Origin: Psychrobacter sp.
GTDB lineage: Bacteria > Pseudomonadota > Gammaproteobacteria > Pseudomonadales > Moraxellaceae
Direction: 5' to 3'
Assembly: GCF_030454045.1 (NCBI RefSeq)
Contig: NZ_JAKDJE010000017.1
Location: 1-47,924, forward strand
DNA: 47,924 bases
Position numbers and translations under genes: made by a program
Shown here: positions 1-8,528 of the stretch, piece by piece
How positions within the stretch are numbered: the first letter of the stretch is position 1
How the letters are laid out: every line of letters begins with the position of its first letter
The notes under the pieces: generated by a model
The model's input: the letters and a program-made list of their open reading frames with translations, nothing else
The model's database searches: none
What the model was told of the DNA's origin: nothing

Positions 1-65
1 TGTCCATTAGCGACTACCACCTACTTTTTAGCATGAATTTTGTCCATTACACCCAATTCCATTAT

Positions 66-108
66 AAAAAAGAGCAGACAACCATTACTCGGTCATCTGC
101 TCCTTTTT
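66..108 (-). terminator. Rho-independent terminator of the LOG-family gene
   Basis: Arms GAGCAGA (72-78) and TCTGCTC (96-102) pair, with further ACC/GGT pairing inside after a two-base mismatch. On the minus strand the stem is followed by a T run. It lies about 45 bases past the stop codon of the LOG-family gene. Confidence 0.7.
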
Positions 109-153
109 GGCGTGATTGCTTTTATTTAATTGCTCGATTTTGTAAAGCTTAGC

Positions 154-837
154 TTAGCTGTTGCTGCCCGCCATTTTTTTTGTATCGACCTCGTCGTTGA
201 TGGTCACGACGGTCTGTAGCATGTCGATTGCCTCGCCAATCGTATTGCACACGACCAGACGATCCAAATCTTCTTGCTTCATAAACCCTTGATCAGCAGT
301 GTATGTTAGATGCTCAATCATACGATCATAAAAGCCATTGATATTGAGAATAATCATGGGCTTTTCGTGTTGGTACAGCTGACGCCATGTAGCGATTTCC
401 ATAATTTCTTCTAGTGTGCCCAGTCCGCCTGGTAGCGTGATAAAGGCATCAGCATACTCTGCCATAACGGTCTTACGCGTGTGCATGGTATCAGTCAAAT
501 GCAGGCGAGTTAGCTGCTCATGAGCGATTTCGTGCTTGAGCATAAAGGTTGGAATAACGCCCACCGCCTCAGCGCCACCTTCGATGACCTCATCGGCCAC
601 TGCCCCCATCAGGCCAATACTAGCACCACCATACACCAGTCCCATGCCATTGTTTGCCAGTGCGCTACCAAGCTCGCGAGCCGCTTGCTCATAGACATCG
701 TTGTTGCCCAAACGTGACCCGCAATAAACTGCAACCAATGGCATCGTCAATATCGATTTATCTACTGCCTTTTCTATATCGGTAATATCTTTACTGGTAA
801 TGACATCATACATATCATTGTTAATTTTCATTTGCAT
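154..837 (-). CDS. LOG-family (TIGR00730) nucleotide 5'-monophosphate hydrolase
   Basis: A 227-residue protein of the lysine-decarboxylase-like/LOG Rossmann family. Members cleave the N-glycosidic bond of (cytokinin-type) nucleoside 5'-monophosphates, giving a base and ribose 5-phosphate. The older 'lysine decarboxylase' label is wrong for this family. Visible motifs are the nucleotide-binding VYCGSRLGNND near residue 40, GGASIGLMGAVAD in the first third, and the family signature LPGGLGTLEEIMEIATWRQL, which holds the catalytic Glu/Arg region. The chosen ATG has AAGGA six bases upstream. The N-terminal 30 residues before the Rossmann core are not conserved and may be a loose extension. It is monocistronic, with its own terminator. 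The bacterial substrate is unknown; cytoplasmic location is inferred from the lack of a signal or membrane segment. Confidence 0.88.
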   Translation of the reverse strand: MQMKINNDMYDVITSKDITDIEKAVDKSILTMPLVAVYCGSRLGNNDVYEQAARELGSALANNGMGLVYGGASIGLMGAVADEVIEGGAEAVGVIPTFMLKHEIAHEQLTRLHLTDTMHTRKTVMAEYADAFITLPGGLGTLEEIMEIATWRQLYQHEKPMIILNINGFYDRMIEHLTYTADQGFMKQEDLDRLVVCNTIGEAIDMLQTVVTINDEVDTKKMAGSNS

Positions 838-1140
838 ATAGTTTCCTTAATTTACCGCTCAGCTTTTTGAGTACTTGTTATTCGTAAAAATCGACCACTG
901 GCCTATCTGATCTATAGCGTCATGTAGGTTGTTTATAGAATGCGCTCAACCCAGCCTTATAAAACTTGGAAGTCATATTTGAGCACCTGTCCCGCTAGCA
1001 TTTATCTTAACATAAGCTATGCTACCACACAGTCACAACCCTTTATCACTACGCAAAGACTACACTTTAAAGATGGCAATTGACGGCTCATCGCCGTTCA
1101 ATAATCAGTCTCTACTCATAACCACTACTGAGGTATCACG
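838..1140. other. Divergent intergenic region with one palindrome
   Basis: This spacer separates two divergently transcribed genes and must hold both promoters. I see no ORF. An interrupted inverted repeat at 997-1023 (AGCAT...CTTA-ACA-TAAG...ATGCT) could be an operator, but nothing identifies the regulator. Confidence 0.4.
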
Positions 1141-2106
1141 ATGGATAATCACAACGCTGCTTCTACCAAAAAGCATTCAGAAAGTATAATTGACAACCCA
1201 TTGATTCGTCCCGATATCGATGATGGCGCAGACAGTATCAATACATATTCTTTGAGTATCATGACTGATCGCAATCGAGTGTTGGCCGCGACCGTCTATC
1301 GTCCTAAAGATGGTGCCAAAAAAGCGGTTATGATTGCGCCTGCCACAGGAATCAGACGTCATTTTTATCATAGCTTTGCTATCTATTTAGCAGAGAGCGG
1401 CTTTGGCGTACTTACTTTTGACAATGAAGGGATAGGTGATTCGCTCTCGACCGATCTGGCAAAGTGCGATGCCTCTCTCATCAGCTGGGGACGCCATGAT
1501 ATGCCTGCCGTACTCGATGCGCTGCAAGATGAGTTTCCTGATACGTCATATCATCTTGTCGGTCATAGTGCTGGTGGTCAGCTCATCGGTTTGATGCCAA
1601 ATTATCAGGCGATTGCCTCAGTCTTCAACGTTGCGTGCTCTTCTGGCCGCATCAAAAATATGGCCATGCCATACAAGCTCAAAGCAAAAGGCTTTATGGA
1701 CGCCTTTATCCCATTATCAAACTTAACCTTAGGGTACACACCATCAGACAAAATCGGCATGGGCGAGCCATTGCCGCGCGGTGTGGCTCGTCAATGGCGT
1801 GAATGGTGCAATGGCGCAGGCTATGTCAAAACGGCATTTGGCAAAAGCATCCACCACCATTTTTATGATGCACTGAGTATGCCAGCATTGTGGCTCGGTT
1901 TTAGCGATGACGATATCGCCAATAGCAAAAACATGGACGATATGATACGGGTATTCACCAATATGCCCGTCGAAAAGCGATTTTTGAACCCTGAGGATTT
2001 TGGGGTGAATCATATTGGTCATATGGGTTATTTTAGTCGCAAAACCAATGCCAAAGCGCCAGAGCTGTGGCAAATGGCAGTAGATTGGTTTAGTAAAGGT
2101 GAATGA
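1141..2106 (+). CDS. Alpha/beta hydrolase (serine hydrolase) of unknown substrate
   Basis: A 321-residue alpha/beta-hydrolase-fold protein. The nucleophile elbow is GHSAGG (residue 142 onwards), with Ser as the expected nucleophile. The region FDNEGIGDS upstream fits the strand/loop before the elbow. Late Asp residues around 'GFSDDDIANS' and a C-terminal His in 'VNHIGHMGYFSR' are candidates for the rest of the triad. The protein resembles the group annotated as 'alpha/beta fold hydrolase, COG4757-like predicted esterase'. There is no signal peptide, so it is probably cytoplasmic. It starts 11 bases after GAGGT and stands alone, divergent from the LOG gene. Its substrate cannot be read from sequence. 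Confidence 0.85.
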   Translation: MDNHNAASTKKHSESIIDNPLIRPDIDDGADSINTYSLSIMTDRNRVLAATVYRPKDGAKKAVMIAPATGIRRHFYHSFAIYLAESGFGVLTFDNEGIGDSLSTDLAKCDASLISWGRHDMPAVLDALQDEFPDTSYHLVGHSAGGQLIGLMPNYQAIASVFNVACSSGRIKNMAMPYKLKAKGFMDAFIPLSNLTLGYTPSDKIGMGEPLPRGVARQWREWCNGAGYVKTAFGKSIHHHFYDALSMPALWLGFSDDDIANSKNMDDMIRVFTNMPVEKRFLNPEDFGVNHIGHMGYFSRKTNAKAPELWQMAVDWFSKGE

Positions 2107-2147
2107 GTTGCATCTCTAAACCACCCTTAAGCAGTTATGGACGCTAT

Positions 2148-2864
2148 TCAGTCTTTTTCGGTGTCTAAGCGCTTTTTTAGCGCAGAGTACAGTGACGGCT
2201 GCATATTATGAATATTGCTTATCATCCATTTGACATAGCTGATGGGCACATCTTTGATTGGCTTGCCTTTGTGTTTGCCAAATGGCATCTTGCTCACAGG
2301 TGTCGCTTTATTTGAGATGGCATGCGCCGCTGCAAAATCGGTCGGCGCAATCTCTAAACGCTCGCAGCAGGCTTGATAAAGTAGATAACACATACGGGCA
2401 TCGCCCAACGCATCATGAGCAGCAACCGTCATGGTACTCGCCTCGCCCTTACCCAATAACTGCTCGATACACCTAGACTGACCATAAGCGCGCCATTCTG
2501 GAAAAGCAGCACGCGCAAGTCTCACAGTACAGATGAGCTTGGTAGAGGGGCTACCAATCACTCGCCAATCAAAGCGGACATTGTGTCCAATCAAGTACTC
2601 TGGTAGCTCAAACTGATCCAGCTCAAAACGCTCAAGACCAGCGACATCCTCATCGGTAATACCGTGCACTTTAATGACGACAGGTGAGATAGCACGACCA
2701 CTGTTAAAGTACTTCATCCACTCAAACCCAGTGGACACATTGATAGTCGCCACTTGAATCGGTCTTGGATCACGACCTTGGTCGGTTTCGGTATCGATAA
2801 CCAGTGCTGTCTCAGTCTTAACAGCTGTCTCAGTATCAACCGCTGTACTAAACGCATTATTCAT
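2148..2864 (-). CDS. DEDD-family 3'-5' exonuclease, ExoX-like
   Basis: An exonuclease of the DnaQ/RNase T superfamily with the layout of E. coli ExoX. Motif ExoI is VIDTETD (catalytic D and E), ExoII is the GHNVRFDWRV region, and ExoIII is around HDALGDARMC. The C-terminal block MPFGKHKGKPIKDV then YVKWMI matches the short FGK(Y/H)(R/K)GK tail found in ExoX and DUF3820 proteins. ExoX degrades DNA 3' to 5' in repair and recombination. I chose the third ATG of the open frame (238 residues) because GGATGGTG sits at the right distance before it; the two upstream ATGs have no ribosome site and add an odd MVLWMVIF leader. The gene converges on the alpha/beta hydrolase gene. DNA repair is inferred by family; RNA substrates are possible. 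Confidence 0.8.
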   Translation of the reverse strand: MNNAFSTAVDTETAVKTETALVIDTETDQGRDPRPIQVATINVSTGFEWMKYFNSGRAISPVVIKVHGITDEDVAGLERFELDQFELPEYLIGHNVRFDWRVIGSPSTKLICTVRLARAAFPEWRAYGQSRCIEQLLGKGEASTMTVAAHDALGDARMCYLLYQACCERLEIAPTDFAAAHAISNKATPVSKMPFGKHKGKPIKDVPISYVKWMISNIHNMQPSLYSALKKRLDTEKD

Positions 2865-3057
2865 AAAAATCACCATCCATAGCACCAATACCGCTCAATA
2901 CAAGCGTTGAGTAAATAAAATAATAGTGCTGGGTCTTTATTCGTCCATACTTGTGTTTATGGGGATAAAAACCATAGATAACAATGCGATACATACCTTA
3001 GCGACTAGGGCTTTTATAATAGGGATTCAGACAATACCAAACAGATAAGAGACCTCA

Positions 3058-3649
3058 ATGCTAGCAGATGGAAAAAGCCAACCACCAAAGCCTTCTTTGG
3101 TCAGCCGCATATTGAGCGTTCTGATTAGGGCAGTTGTATTGCTAGGGTTTTTATTTGTCTTTGATAAGCTACTACCGAGTATTAGTGAGCAAACTCAATC
3201 GTTTGTGGTTGCCAAATGGCAGCAGATGAGCCTATTGCAACAAGAACTGCCAACAGAGAACAGCTTGCCAAATCCGCTACCAGACAAGCGTCTAACCGAT
3301 ACGTGGGGGGGCGGCGCGCAGTCAGGGTCGCTCTCATGAAGGTATTGATATCTTTGCCGATCGTGGCACACCAATACAGTCAACCACACAAGGCATCGTA
3401 AGCAAGGTAGGAGAAAATACGTTGGGCGGACGTGTGGTCGTGGTGGTTGGACCTGGCGGTGCTGGACATTATTATGCCCATCTAGAGGATTATGCTGACA
3501 TCTCTCCCAACGACTGGGTCAATCAGGGCGATATTATCGGCTATGTGGGTGACAGCGGTAACGCAAAAGGGACACCGCCGCATGTGCATTATGGTATCTA
3601 TATCAATGGCAGCGCTGTGAACCCCTATCCGCTTTTGCAAAAAGATTAA
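3058..3649 (+). pseudogene. M23-family (LytM-type) metallopeptidase, frameshifted in a G7 tract
   Basis: Two frames together encode one M23 peptidase. The first frame gives an N-terminal membrane anchor (residues about 18-42) and reaches DTWGGGAQSGS before stopping. The second frame supplies GPGGAGHYYAHLEDYAD and PPHVHYGIYINGSAVNPYP. Between them sits a run of seven G at 3305-3311. Removing one G restores TWGAARSQGRSHEGIDIFAD, the usual M23 start with zinc-binding H-x3-D, and an intact frame of about 196 residues that also keeps the HxH zinc motif. M23 enzymes cut peptidoglycan cross-bridges in the periplasm. This could be a true frameshift, phase variation in a homopolymer, or a sequencing error; sequence alone cannot decide. 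As written, no active enzyme is made. Confidence 0.85.
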
Positions 3650-3703
3650 ACAGACTCAGCAGAGCCAGATTGAAAATATGGATAATCTGTATTGATGTGC
3701 ATA

Positions 3704-4801
3704 TTAATTTGCAATAACTGGTCTTACATAATCGGCTGGGAAGACCACACTAAATATCGACCCCTCTCCCTCTACTGAATCTATCTGTAGCTGCGCCTCA
3801 TGCTGGTGCAAGACATGCTTCACAATAGCCAGTCCTAATCCTGTACCACCTGTGGCCCGGCTACGACCTTTGTCGATACGATAAAAGCGTTCTGTCAGAC
3901 GGGTAATATGCTCTGGTGCGATACCCAGTCCATCGTCCTCGACAGCAAATCGGCACCCATCCGATGTCCGTGTCCAACTGATCGTAATATTGCCACCTTT
4001 TGGTGTATATTTAATGGCATTGATGACCAGATTGGACAGCGCACTGATCAAGTACACCTCTGACCCATATAACCCATCATAAGTATCGATGTGCAAATGA
4101 ATGGTGTGCTTGTATGCTTGGTTATAGGCCTGCGCATCGTCATAGATATTGGTGAGCAGTTTGGTCATATCGACATCATTAAACTCATGCGTCTCTTCGA
4201 TTTCAATCTTGGAGAGCAGTAATAAGTCATTTACGATTCGATTCATACGCGCTGTTTGCTGGGTCATCAGCTCAAACCCACGTCGCCACTGCGGCGGCAT
4301 GTCTGGTTGGTGAGAGAAGTTTTCTAGATAGCCCATCATCACGGTCAGCGGGGTGCGTAGCTCATGCGAGACATTCGCCACAAAATCTTGGCGCATTTGT
4401 TCTAGATGCTGTACGCGGGTCACATCATAAATAAACAATAGCTTCTCATCACCAAAGGGCGTGAGCTCACATTTTAGATACCGACTGGGATCGCGCCATG
4501 ACTCTATATGAATACCATCATTGGGCAAGGTGGTGTCTTGATAATACTGGCGGAACTCAGGCACGGTAATAAAGTCAAAAATACTTTGGCCTTTGTCAGC
4601 GGGCTGCAACGATAGCAAGTCCTGCGCTGCTTGATTCCACCACTCTAAACCATCATCTTCATTCAGTAAGATGACTGCGTCTCGCAGTGCCCGCAGCGCA
4701 CTTGTGATTTTCTCGAGTTGATCCGCTGTATTTTGGCCAGCGTTTTGTACTGGCGTGTCTTGCTGATCTTGCACGTTTTGTGCTGTTGCTGTCTTGTTCA
4801 T
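3704..4801 (-). CDS. phoR: Phosphate-regulon sensor histidine kinase PhoR, without membrane segments
   Basis: A 365-residue histidine kinase. A PAS domain covers about residues 30-130 (DAVILLNEDDGLEWWNQAA). HisKA has FVANVSHELRTPL with phosphoacceptor His146, and HATPase shows the N box (ISALSNLVINAIKYTP), EDDGLGIAPEHI, and GGTGLGLAIVKH. The PAS-to-kinase sequence follows E. coli PhoR closely (ERFYR.DK.RSR.TGG.GLGLAIVKH). E. coli PhoR has about 60 residues of membrane-spanning N-terminus; here residues 1-30 are hydrophilic and Gln/Asn/Thr-rich. The start is firm: AAGGA lies 6 bases upstream and an in-frame TAA lies two codons before the ATG. It follows phoB by 78 bases on the same strand, so it is probably co-transcribed from the Pho-box promoter. 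A soluble PhoR would depend on protein contacts (PhoU/PstB) for signal input; that is inference. Confidence 0.92.
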   Translation of the reverse strand: MNKTATAQNVQDQQDTPVQNAGQNTADQLEKITSALRALRDAVILLNEDDGLEWWNQAAQDLLSLQPADKGQSIFDFITVPEFRQYYQDTTLPNDGIHIESWRDPSRYLKCELTPFGDEKLLFIYDVTRVQHLEQMRQDFVANVSHELRTPLTVMMGYLENFSHQPDMPPQWRRGFELMTQQTARMNRIVNDLLLLSKIEIEETHEFNDVDMTKLLTNIYDDAQAYNQAYKHTIHLHIDTYDGLYGSEVYLISALSNLVINAIKYTPKGGNITISWTRTSDGCRFAVEDDGLGIAPEHITRLTERFYRIDKGRSRATGGTGLGLAIVKHVLHQHEAQLQIDSVEGEGSIFSVVFPADYVRPVIAN

Positions 4802-4879
4802 TGCTTATCCTTACCACGAGTCGCTATTTTATTTATTGTTATGGTGGCATTGTTTTATACAAGAGACATTGACACAAGA

Positions 4880-5584
4880 TTAATTGGACTCAATGAGGCT
4901 TGAGAACCGATAGCCTGTACCGCGCACCGTTTGTATCAATGTATCACAGTCATGAGGACGTAGTAATTTGCGCAGACGCTTGATATGTACATCAATGGTT
5001 CGATCCTCGATATAGACGTTACCACCCCAGACCTGATCGAGCAGTTGCGTTCTTGTGTAAGCACGCTCTGGATGACTCATAAAAAATGCCAGTAGACGAT
5101 ATTCTGTCGGACCGACATCGATGACTTTTCCTGCCGCAGTCACGCGCTGGCTTTTAGTATCTAGGCTTAGCTGACCAATCTCGATAGGCTTATCGCTATT
5201 CATGGCACTACTACGGCGCAGTACCGCTTTGATTCTGGAGATGAGCTCACGCGTTGAAAAAGGCTTGGTCATATAATCATCTGCACCTGCGTCTAGACCA
5301 TGAACCTTACTATCCTCTTCACTTTTGGCTGTGAGCATGATGACTGGAATCTCAGAGAGCATCTCATCGTTTTTTAGCATCCGACAAAAATCAACGCCGC
5401 TCTTGTCTCCTGGTAGCATCCAATCCAATAGTATCAGCGACGGTCTGTGGTCCACCACTTGCTGATGCGCCTCTGACACGTCAGCCGCTTGCAAGCTCTC
5501 ATATCCTGCCATCTCCAGCGTCATTACAACCATTTCGCGAATCGCAGGCTCATCTTCAACAATCAAAATTTGCTCATTATACAT
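4880..5584 (-). CDS. phoB: Phosphate-regulon response regulator PhoB
   Basis: A 234-residue OmpR/PhoB-type response regulator. The receiver domain has acidic pocket EDE (residues 10-12), phosphoacceptor Asp54 in LILLDWMLPG, and the conserved Lys in DDYMTKPFS. The C-terminal winged helix contains GPTEYRLLAFFMSHPERAYTR, RTIDVHIKRLRKLL and VRGTGYRFS, all typical of PhoB. It receives phosphate from PhoR and activates phosphate-starvation genes by binding Pho boxes. The gene has a two-repeat Pho box upstream, so it is very likely autoregulated, as in other proteobacteria. It precedes phoR in the usual phoB-phoR order. No pst or phoU genes are in the window. Confidence 0.95.
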   Translation of the reverse strand: MYNEQILIVEDEPAIREMVVMTLEMAGYESLQAADVSEAHQQVVDHRPSLILLDWMLPGDKSGVDFCRMLKNDEMLSEIPVIMLTAKSEEDSKVHGLDAGADDYMTKPFSTRELISRIKAVLRRSSAMNSDKPIEIGQLSLDTKSQRVTAAGKVIDVGPTEYRLLAFFMSHPERAYTRTQLLDQVWGGNVYIEDRTIDVHIKRLRKLLRPHDCDTLIQTVRGTGYRFSSLIESN

Positions 5585-5667
5585 AGGACACTCTCAATGT
5601 TAGCGGACAAAATTCAGCATGTAAAAAGGCGATAAATACTCACCAGTTTCTATCTATTAAACGGATT

Positions 5668-5690
5668 AATTATGACAAACTGATGACACT
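5668..5690 (-). promoter_or_regulatory. Pho box upstream of phoB
   Basis: On the minus strand the sequence reads TGTCATCAGTTTGTCATAAT: two TGTCAT half-sites exactly 11 bases apart, each followed by an A/T-rich spacer, matching the PhoB-binding consensus. In + coordinates the two ATGACA cores are at 5672-5677 and 5683-5688. The site is about 85 bases upstream of the phoB start and overlaps nothing except the very 3' end of the dtd region. It predicts phosphate-starvation autoinduction of phoBR. Confidence 0.85.
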
Positions 5691-5696
5691 TTGGTG

Positions 5697-6149
5697 TCAG
5701 ATGTGCAGTAAAAAATTTAGTGGTCCATCATTGACGCTCGATACTTGCATGTCAGCGCCAAACTGACCAGTGGCGACATGTAGATATTGGGTTTTGGCAT
5801 AAGTGACGAGCTGCTCAAACAGTGCTTTTGCGGCATCAGGTGCCATGGCATCACCAAAATCAGGACGACGACCTTTGTCCGTCTTTGCCATCAAGGTAAA
5901 CTGTGACACCAACAATAATCCGCCACCCACTTGTTGCACATTTTTGTCCAGTTTACCAAGTTTGGCAGGATCATCGTCATTCTCAAAAATGCGATAGGTC
6001 AGAATTTTATCAATCATTCGCTGAGCATCAACCAGACGATCGTCATGCCCCAAACCGATATAAGCCAATACCCCATGATCTATTTTGCCAATACATTGCT
6101 GATCGACACTGACGCTCGCATAGCTGACTCGTTGTATGAGTGCTTTCAT
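5697..6149 (-). CDS. dtd: D-aminoacyl-tRNA deacylase Dtd
   Basis: A 150-residue protein that is full length for the DTD family. It starts MKALIQRVSYASVSV and has the SQFTLMA signature in the centre and the C-terminal NDGPLNFLL block, corresponding to the chirality-checking Gly-Pro motif (NDGPVT in E. coli). DTD hydrolyses D-aminoacyl-tRNA and also mis-acylated glycyl-tRNA, recycling tRNA in the cytoplasm. AAGG lies about nine bases before the ATG. It lies directly upstream of phoB on the same strand and is divergent from psd. Its stop codon touches the Pho-box region, so transcription through dtd could also contribute to phoB. Confidence 0.95.
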   Translation of the reverse strand: MKALIQRVSYASVSVDQQCIGKIDHGVLAYIGLGHDDRLVDAQRMIDKILTYRIFENDDDPAKLGKLDKNVQQVGGGLLLVSQFTLMAKTDKGRRPDFGDAMAPDAAKALFEQLVTYAKTQYLHVATGQFGADMQVSSVNDGPLNFLLHI

Positions 6150-6278
6150 TTACGACCTTCTTTATTTATAAATGGCTTACAGTTTATGGTCAGACAATAA
6201 TGCGCTGTCCATGATAAAATACGGTCATTGACTTGCCTAGGCAATAATGACCTCACACCCTATTTTGGTAGCCTTATT

Positions 6279-7112
6279 ATGAATGTATTTACCACCTTAC
6301 AACAGCTGGTGCCGCAGCAGCAGCTCAGTAAAGTCGCTGGACGTTTGGCCGCCAGCCGTCATCCTTACGTCAAACGCACCTTTATTCGTGGTTTTGCAAA
6401 AGCCTACAATATCAGCTTGGATGAGTATGAGCGCCAGAGTCTCAACGCTTATGAGAGCTTCAATGACTTTTTTACCCGTGAGTTAAAAGAAGATGCTCGC
6501 CCTGTCGATACCACTGTAGACGGTATCGTGAGCCCTGCTGATGGGGTCATCTCTCAGCTTGGACAAATCGACGATCACAAGCTATTGCAAGCCAAAGGGC
6601 GTCATTATGATGTCGGACAACTGCTGGCTGATAGCGAAGATGGCCGTTATTTTGCGGATGGTAGCTTTGCGACGATCTACCTAGCCCCTAGCAACTATCA
6701 CCGTGTTCATATGCCATTTGCTGGCACATTGACCAAAACCCGCTATGTCCCTGGTACGCTATTTTCGGTCAATAATACCACGGCGGCAAACGTACCAGAC
6801 TTGTTTGCGCGTAATGAGCGTCTGGTCTGTCTATTTGATACCAAATACGGTAAAGCCGCTGTCGTCATGGTCGGCGCGATGATCGTCGCGGGTATCGAGA
6901 CCGTCGCGACAGGTAAGATTACTCGCACTGACGACATACAAGAGGCAGACCATGATATGCAGTTTGCGGCAGGTGATGAGCTTGGACGTTTTTATTTAGG
7001 GTCTACCGCTATTGTCGTACTACCAAAGGCTGCAAAAGCCGACTGGCAAGAGACCATGAAAGCCAATAGTTTTGTAAAAATGGGTCAATTACTGGGTGTC
7101 ACGAAACCGTAA
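6279..7112 (+). CDS. psd: Phosphatidylserine decarboxylase proenzyme
   Basis: Makes phosphatidylethanolamine from phosphatidylserine at the inner membrane. The protein is 277 residues from the chosen ATG, which has GGTAG upstream; a 17-codon longer frame exists but starts with unconserved sequence. Conserved blocks include SFNDFFTRELK, SPADGVISQLGQI, YHRVHMPF (catalytic His region), PGTLFSVN, FARNERLVCLFDT and the self-cleavage motif LGST near the C-terminus, where Ser becomes the pyruvoyl cofactor of the alpha chain. Compared with E. coli Psd (322 residues) it lacks the long C-terminal tail, which is dispensable in the family. It is divergent from dtd and ends at a terminator shared with the facing gene. 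Confidence 0.95.
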   Translation: MNVFTTLQQLVPQQQLSKVAGRLAASRHPYVKRTFIRGFAKAYNISLDEYERQSLNAYESFNDFFTRELKEDARPVDTTVDGIVSPADGVISQLGQIDDHKLLQAKGRHYDVGQLLADSEDGRYFADGSFATIYLAPSNYHRVHMPFAGTLTKTRYVPGTLFSVNNTTAANVPDLFARNERLVCLFDTKYGKAAVVMVGAMIVAGIETVATGKITRTDDIQEADHDMQFAAGDELGRFYLGSTAIVVLPKAAKADWQETMKANSFVKMGQLLGVTKP

Positions 7113-7138
7113 TTTATCTCTAATATAATAAAAAATAA

Positions 7139-7184
7139 AAGCTCAGTTAAGCATAGATCGCAATGCTCAACTGGGCTTTTCTAT
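7139..7184. terminator. Bidirectional terminator between psd and the HD-domain gene
   Basis: A 16-base stem (AAGCTCAGTTAAGCAT with ATGCTCAACTGGGCTT, two G-T-type mismatches) is flanked by A-rich and T-rich runs, between two convergent genes. Confidence 0.8.
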
Positions 7185-7203
7185 GCCTAGCGTTTTTGTA
7201 AAT

Positions 7204-7833
7204 TTACTTATCAATCAGCCATCCTTGCTGGGTCGCATAGTCAATATTGTGTGATAGCCATTTATGAATAGGAGCAAAGCTGTCTTGAATAAACGCATGC
7301 GCACCTGCGACTTGGCTACGTGTCACTCCAAGCTCACGCCACGTTTTGCCTTCAGTATTTAAGTTGAGCAAAAATGGCAGTAAGCGATCGACCACTTTGA
7401 GCAGCTCAGTCTCTTTACTACTGCCTGTCTCTTGCGCCTCCCAAATCTCACTCAAATTGCCAATCCCATTGCCGCGTTCGCCTTGCAATCTGGCGACACC
7501 CGCTCGCTCCTCGACATGTGCATCATGACGCGAGTCAGCGTACAAAAACGTATCGCCCGCATCAATCTCGCCCAAGTCATGTACCAGCGCCATCTTAAGC
7601 AATTTTTCATGATTGACATCAAGCTCAAACAGCTCCGCTATCGACCAGCATGCCATGGCAAGATGCCAAGAATGTTCGGCTGAATTCTCGCGGCGATCGG
7701 TATTGGTTACATAACTGCGGCAATTGACGCGCTTTAGTGCATCTAACTCTAATAAGAAATGAGTGACATCTTCTATATCAATGGTTGTAGCGGCGTTTTG
7801 ATCGGTTAATAATGGAGATGTGTTTGAGGACAT
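7204..7833 (-). CDS. HD-domain phosphohydrolase, YfbR/HDDC2-like
   Basis: A 209-residue HD-superfamily protein. The metal-binding pattern is visible as AEHSWHLAMA (first His), LVHDLGEIDAGD (the HD pair) and a later Asp in ELLKVVDRLLPFLLN. This pattern matches HD_3/YfbR-like 5'-deoxynucleotidases, which remove phosphate from deoxynucleoside monophosphates and help clean up nucleotide pools; that activity is inferred. I prefer the internal ATG (MSSNTSPLL) over the first one because GAGAGAAAC precedes it closely. The first 24 residues from there are unconserved. It is convergent with psd and lies downstream of the isochorismatase-like gene on the same strand, 119 bases apart. Confidence 0.82.
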   Translation of the reverse strand: MSSNTSPLLTDQNAATTIDIEDVTHFLLELDALKRVNCRSYVTNTDRRENSAEHSWHLAMACWSIAELFELDVNHEKLLKMALVHDLGEIDAGDTFLYADSRHDAHVEERAGVARLQGERGNGIGNLSEIWEAQETGSSKETELLKVVDRLLPFLLNLNTEGKTWRELGVTRSQVAGAHAFIQDSFAPIHKWLSHNIDYATQQGWLIDK

Positions 7834-7952
7834 GTTTCTCTCTGACTCTTTAATAGTTTTACACATGGCGGTTGTGGCTAAAAGTAAAATAGCGCTTAGT
7901 TATCAAGCGCTATTTTTGGTCAATCGATAAATACCTAATGACGTACCGTCAT

Positions 7953-8528
7953 TTATTTGATCAAATTGATAATGGTTTTAAATGCAGGGTCCTCACTACT
8001 GCGACACAGCTCAAATAAGATAGATTCAACCGTACTGATTACCCCACCTGCTCGGCGTATACGGCGAATGGCCTGTTTTTTATCATAAGGAAAACGCGAG
8101 CCGACCGCATCACCGATGATGACAGGCTGCATACCATTATCCAATAAATCCAGCGCCGTTTGCATGACGCATACATGTGCCTCTGCGCCAAAAAGCAATA
8201 CCGTACTGCGATTTTGCTGTGCCAAATGATGCCATGTGTCATTGTTGTCACAGGCACTAAAGGTGACTTTTTCAAAACTTTTGGCGTTGTCGCCTTCTAG
8301 CACATCGCGAAGCTCTGGCAAGGTATCACCTAACCCTTTTTTGTACTGCTCATTGAGCATGATCGGAATATTGAGTGCTTGCAGTCCTTTGATGAGCGTC
8401 ACTGTTTTTTTGATGATGTTTTCGTGATCATAGATATGCGGCGTTAAGCGCTCTTGTACATCGATAATCATTGCTTGGGTATTTTCACGAACGATTCGGT
8501 AAGTGCGGTCGGTAATCATGGTAGACAT
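7953..8528 (-). CDS. Isochorismatase-family cysteine hydrolase
   Basis: A 191-residue member of the isochorismatase-like (cysteine hydrolase) superfamily. The catalytic triad pattern is present: Asp in MIIDVQERL, Lys in SFEKVTFSA, and Cys in LLFGAEAHVCVMQTALDL. The sequence resembles YcaC and related hydrolases rather than EntB-type isochorismatases, so the substrate is unknown. A perfect AAGGAG lies six bases before the first ATG. No siderophore or nicotinamide genes are adjacent to hint at a pathway. Confidence 0.85.
   Translation of the reverse strand: MSTMITDRTYRIVRENTQAMIIDVQERLTPHIYDHENIIKKTVTLIKGLQALNIPIMLNEQYKKGLGDTLPELRDVLEGDNAKSFEKVTFSACDNNDTWHHLAQQNRSTVLLFGAEAHVCVMQTALDLLDNGMQPVIIGDAVGSRFPYDKKQAIRRIRRAGGVISTVESILFELCRSSEDPAFKTIINLIK

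Noticed and set aside
1..50. TGTCCATTA present at 1-9 and again at 41-49
   Set aside because: A nine-base direct repeat 40 bases apart is short enough to be chance, and no transposase remnant is visible next to it.
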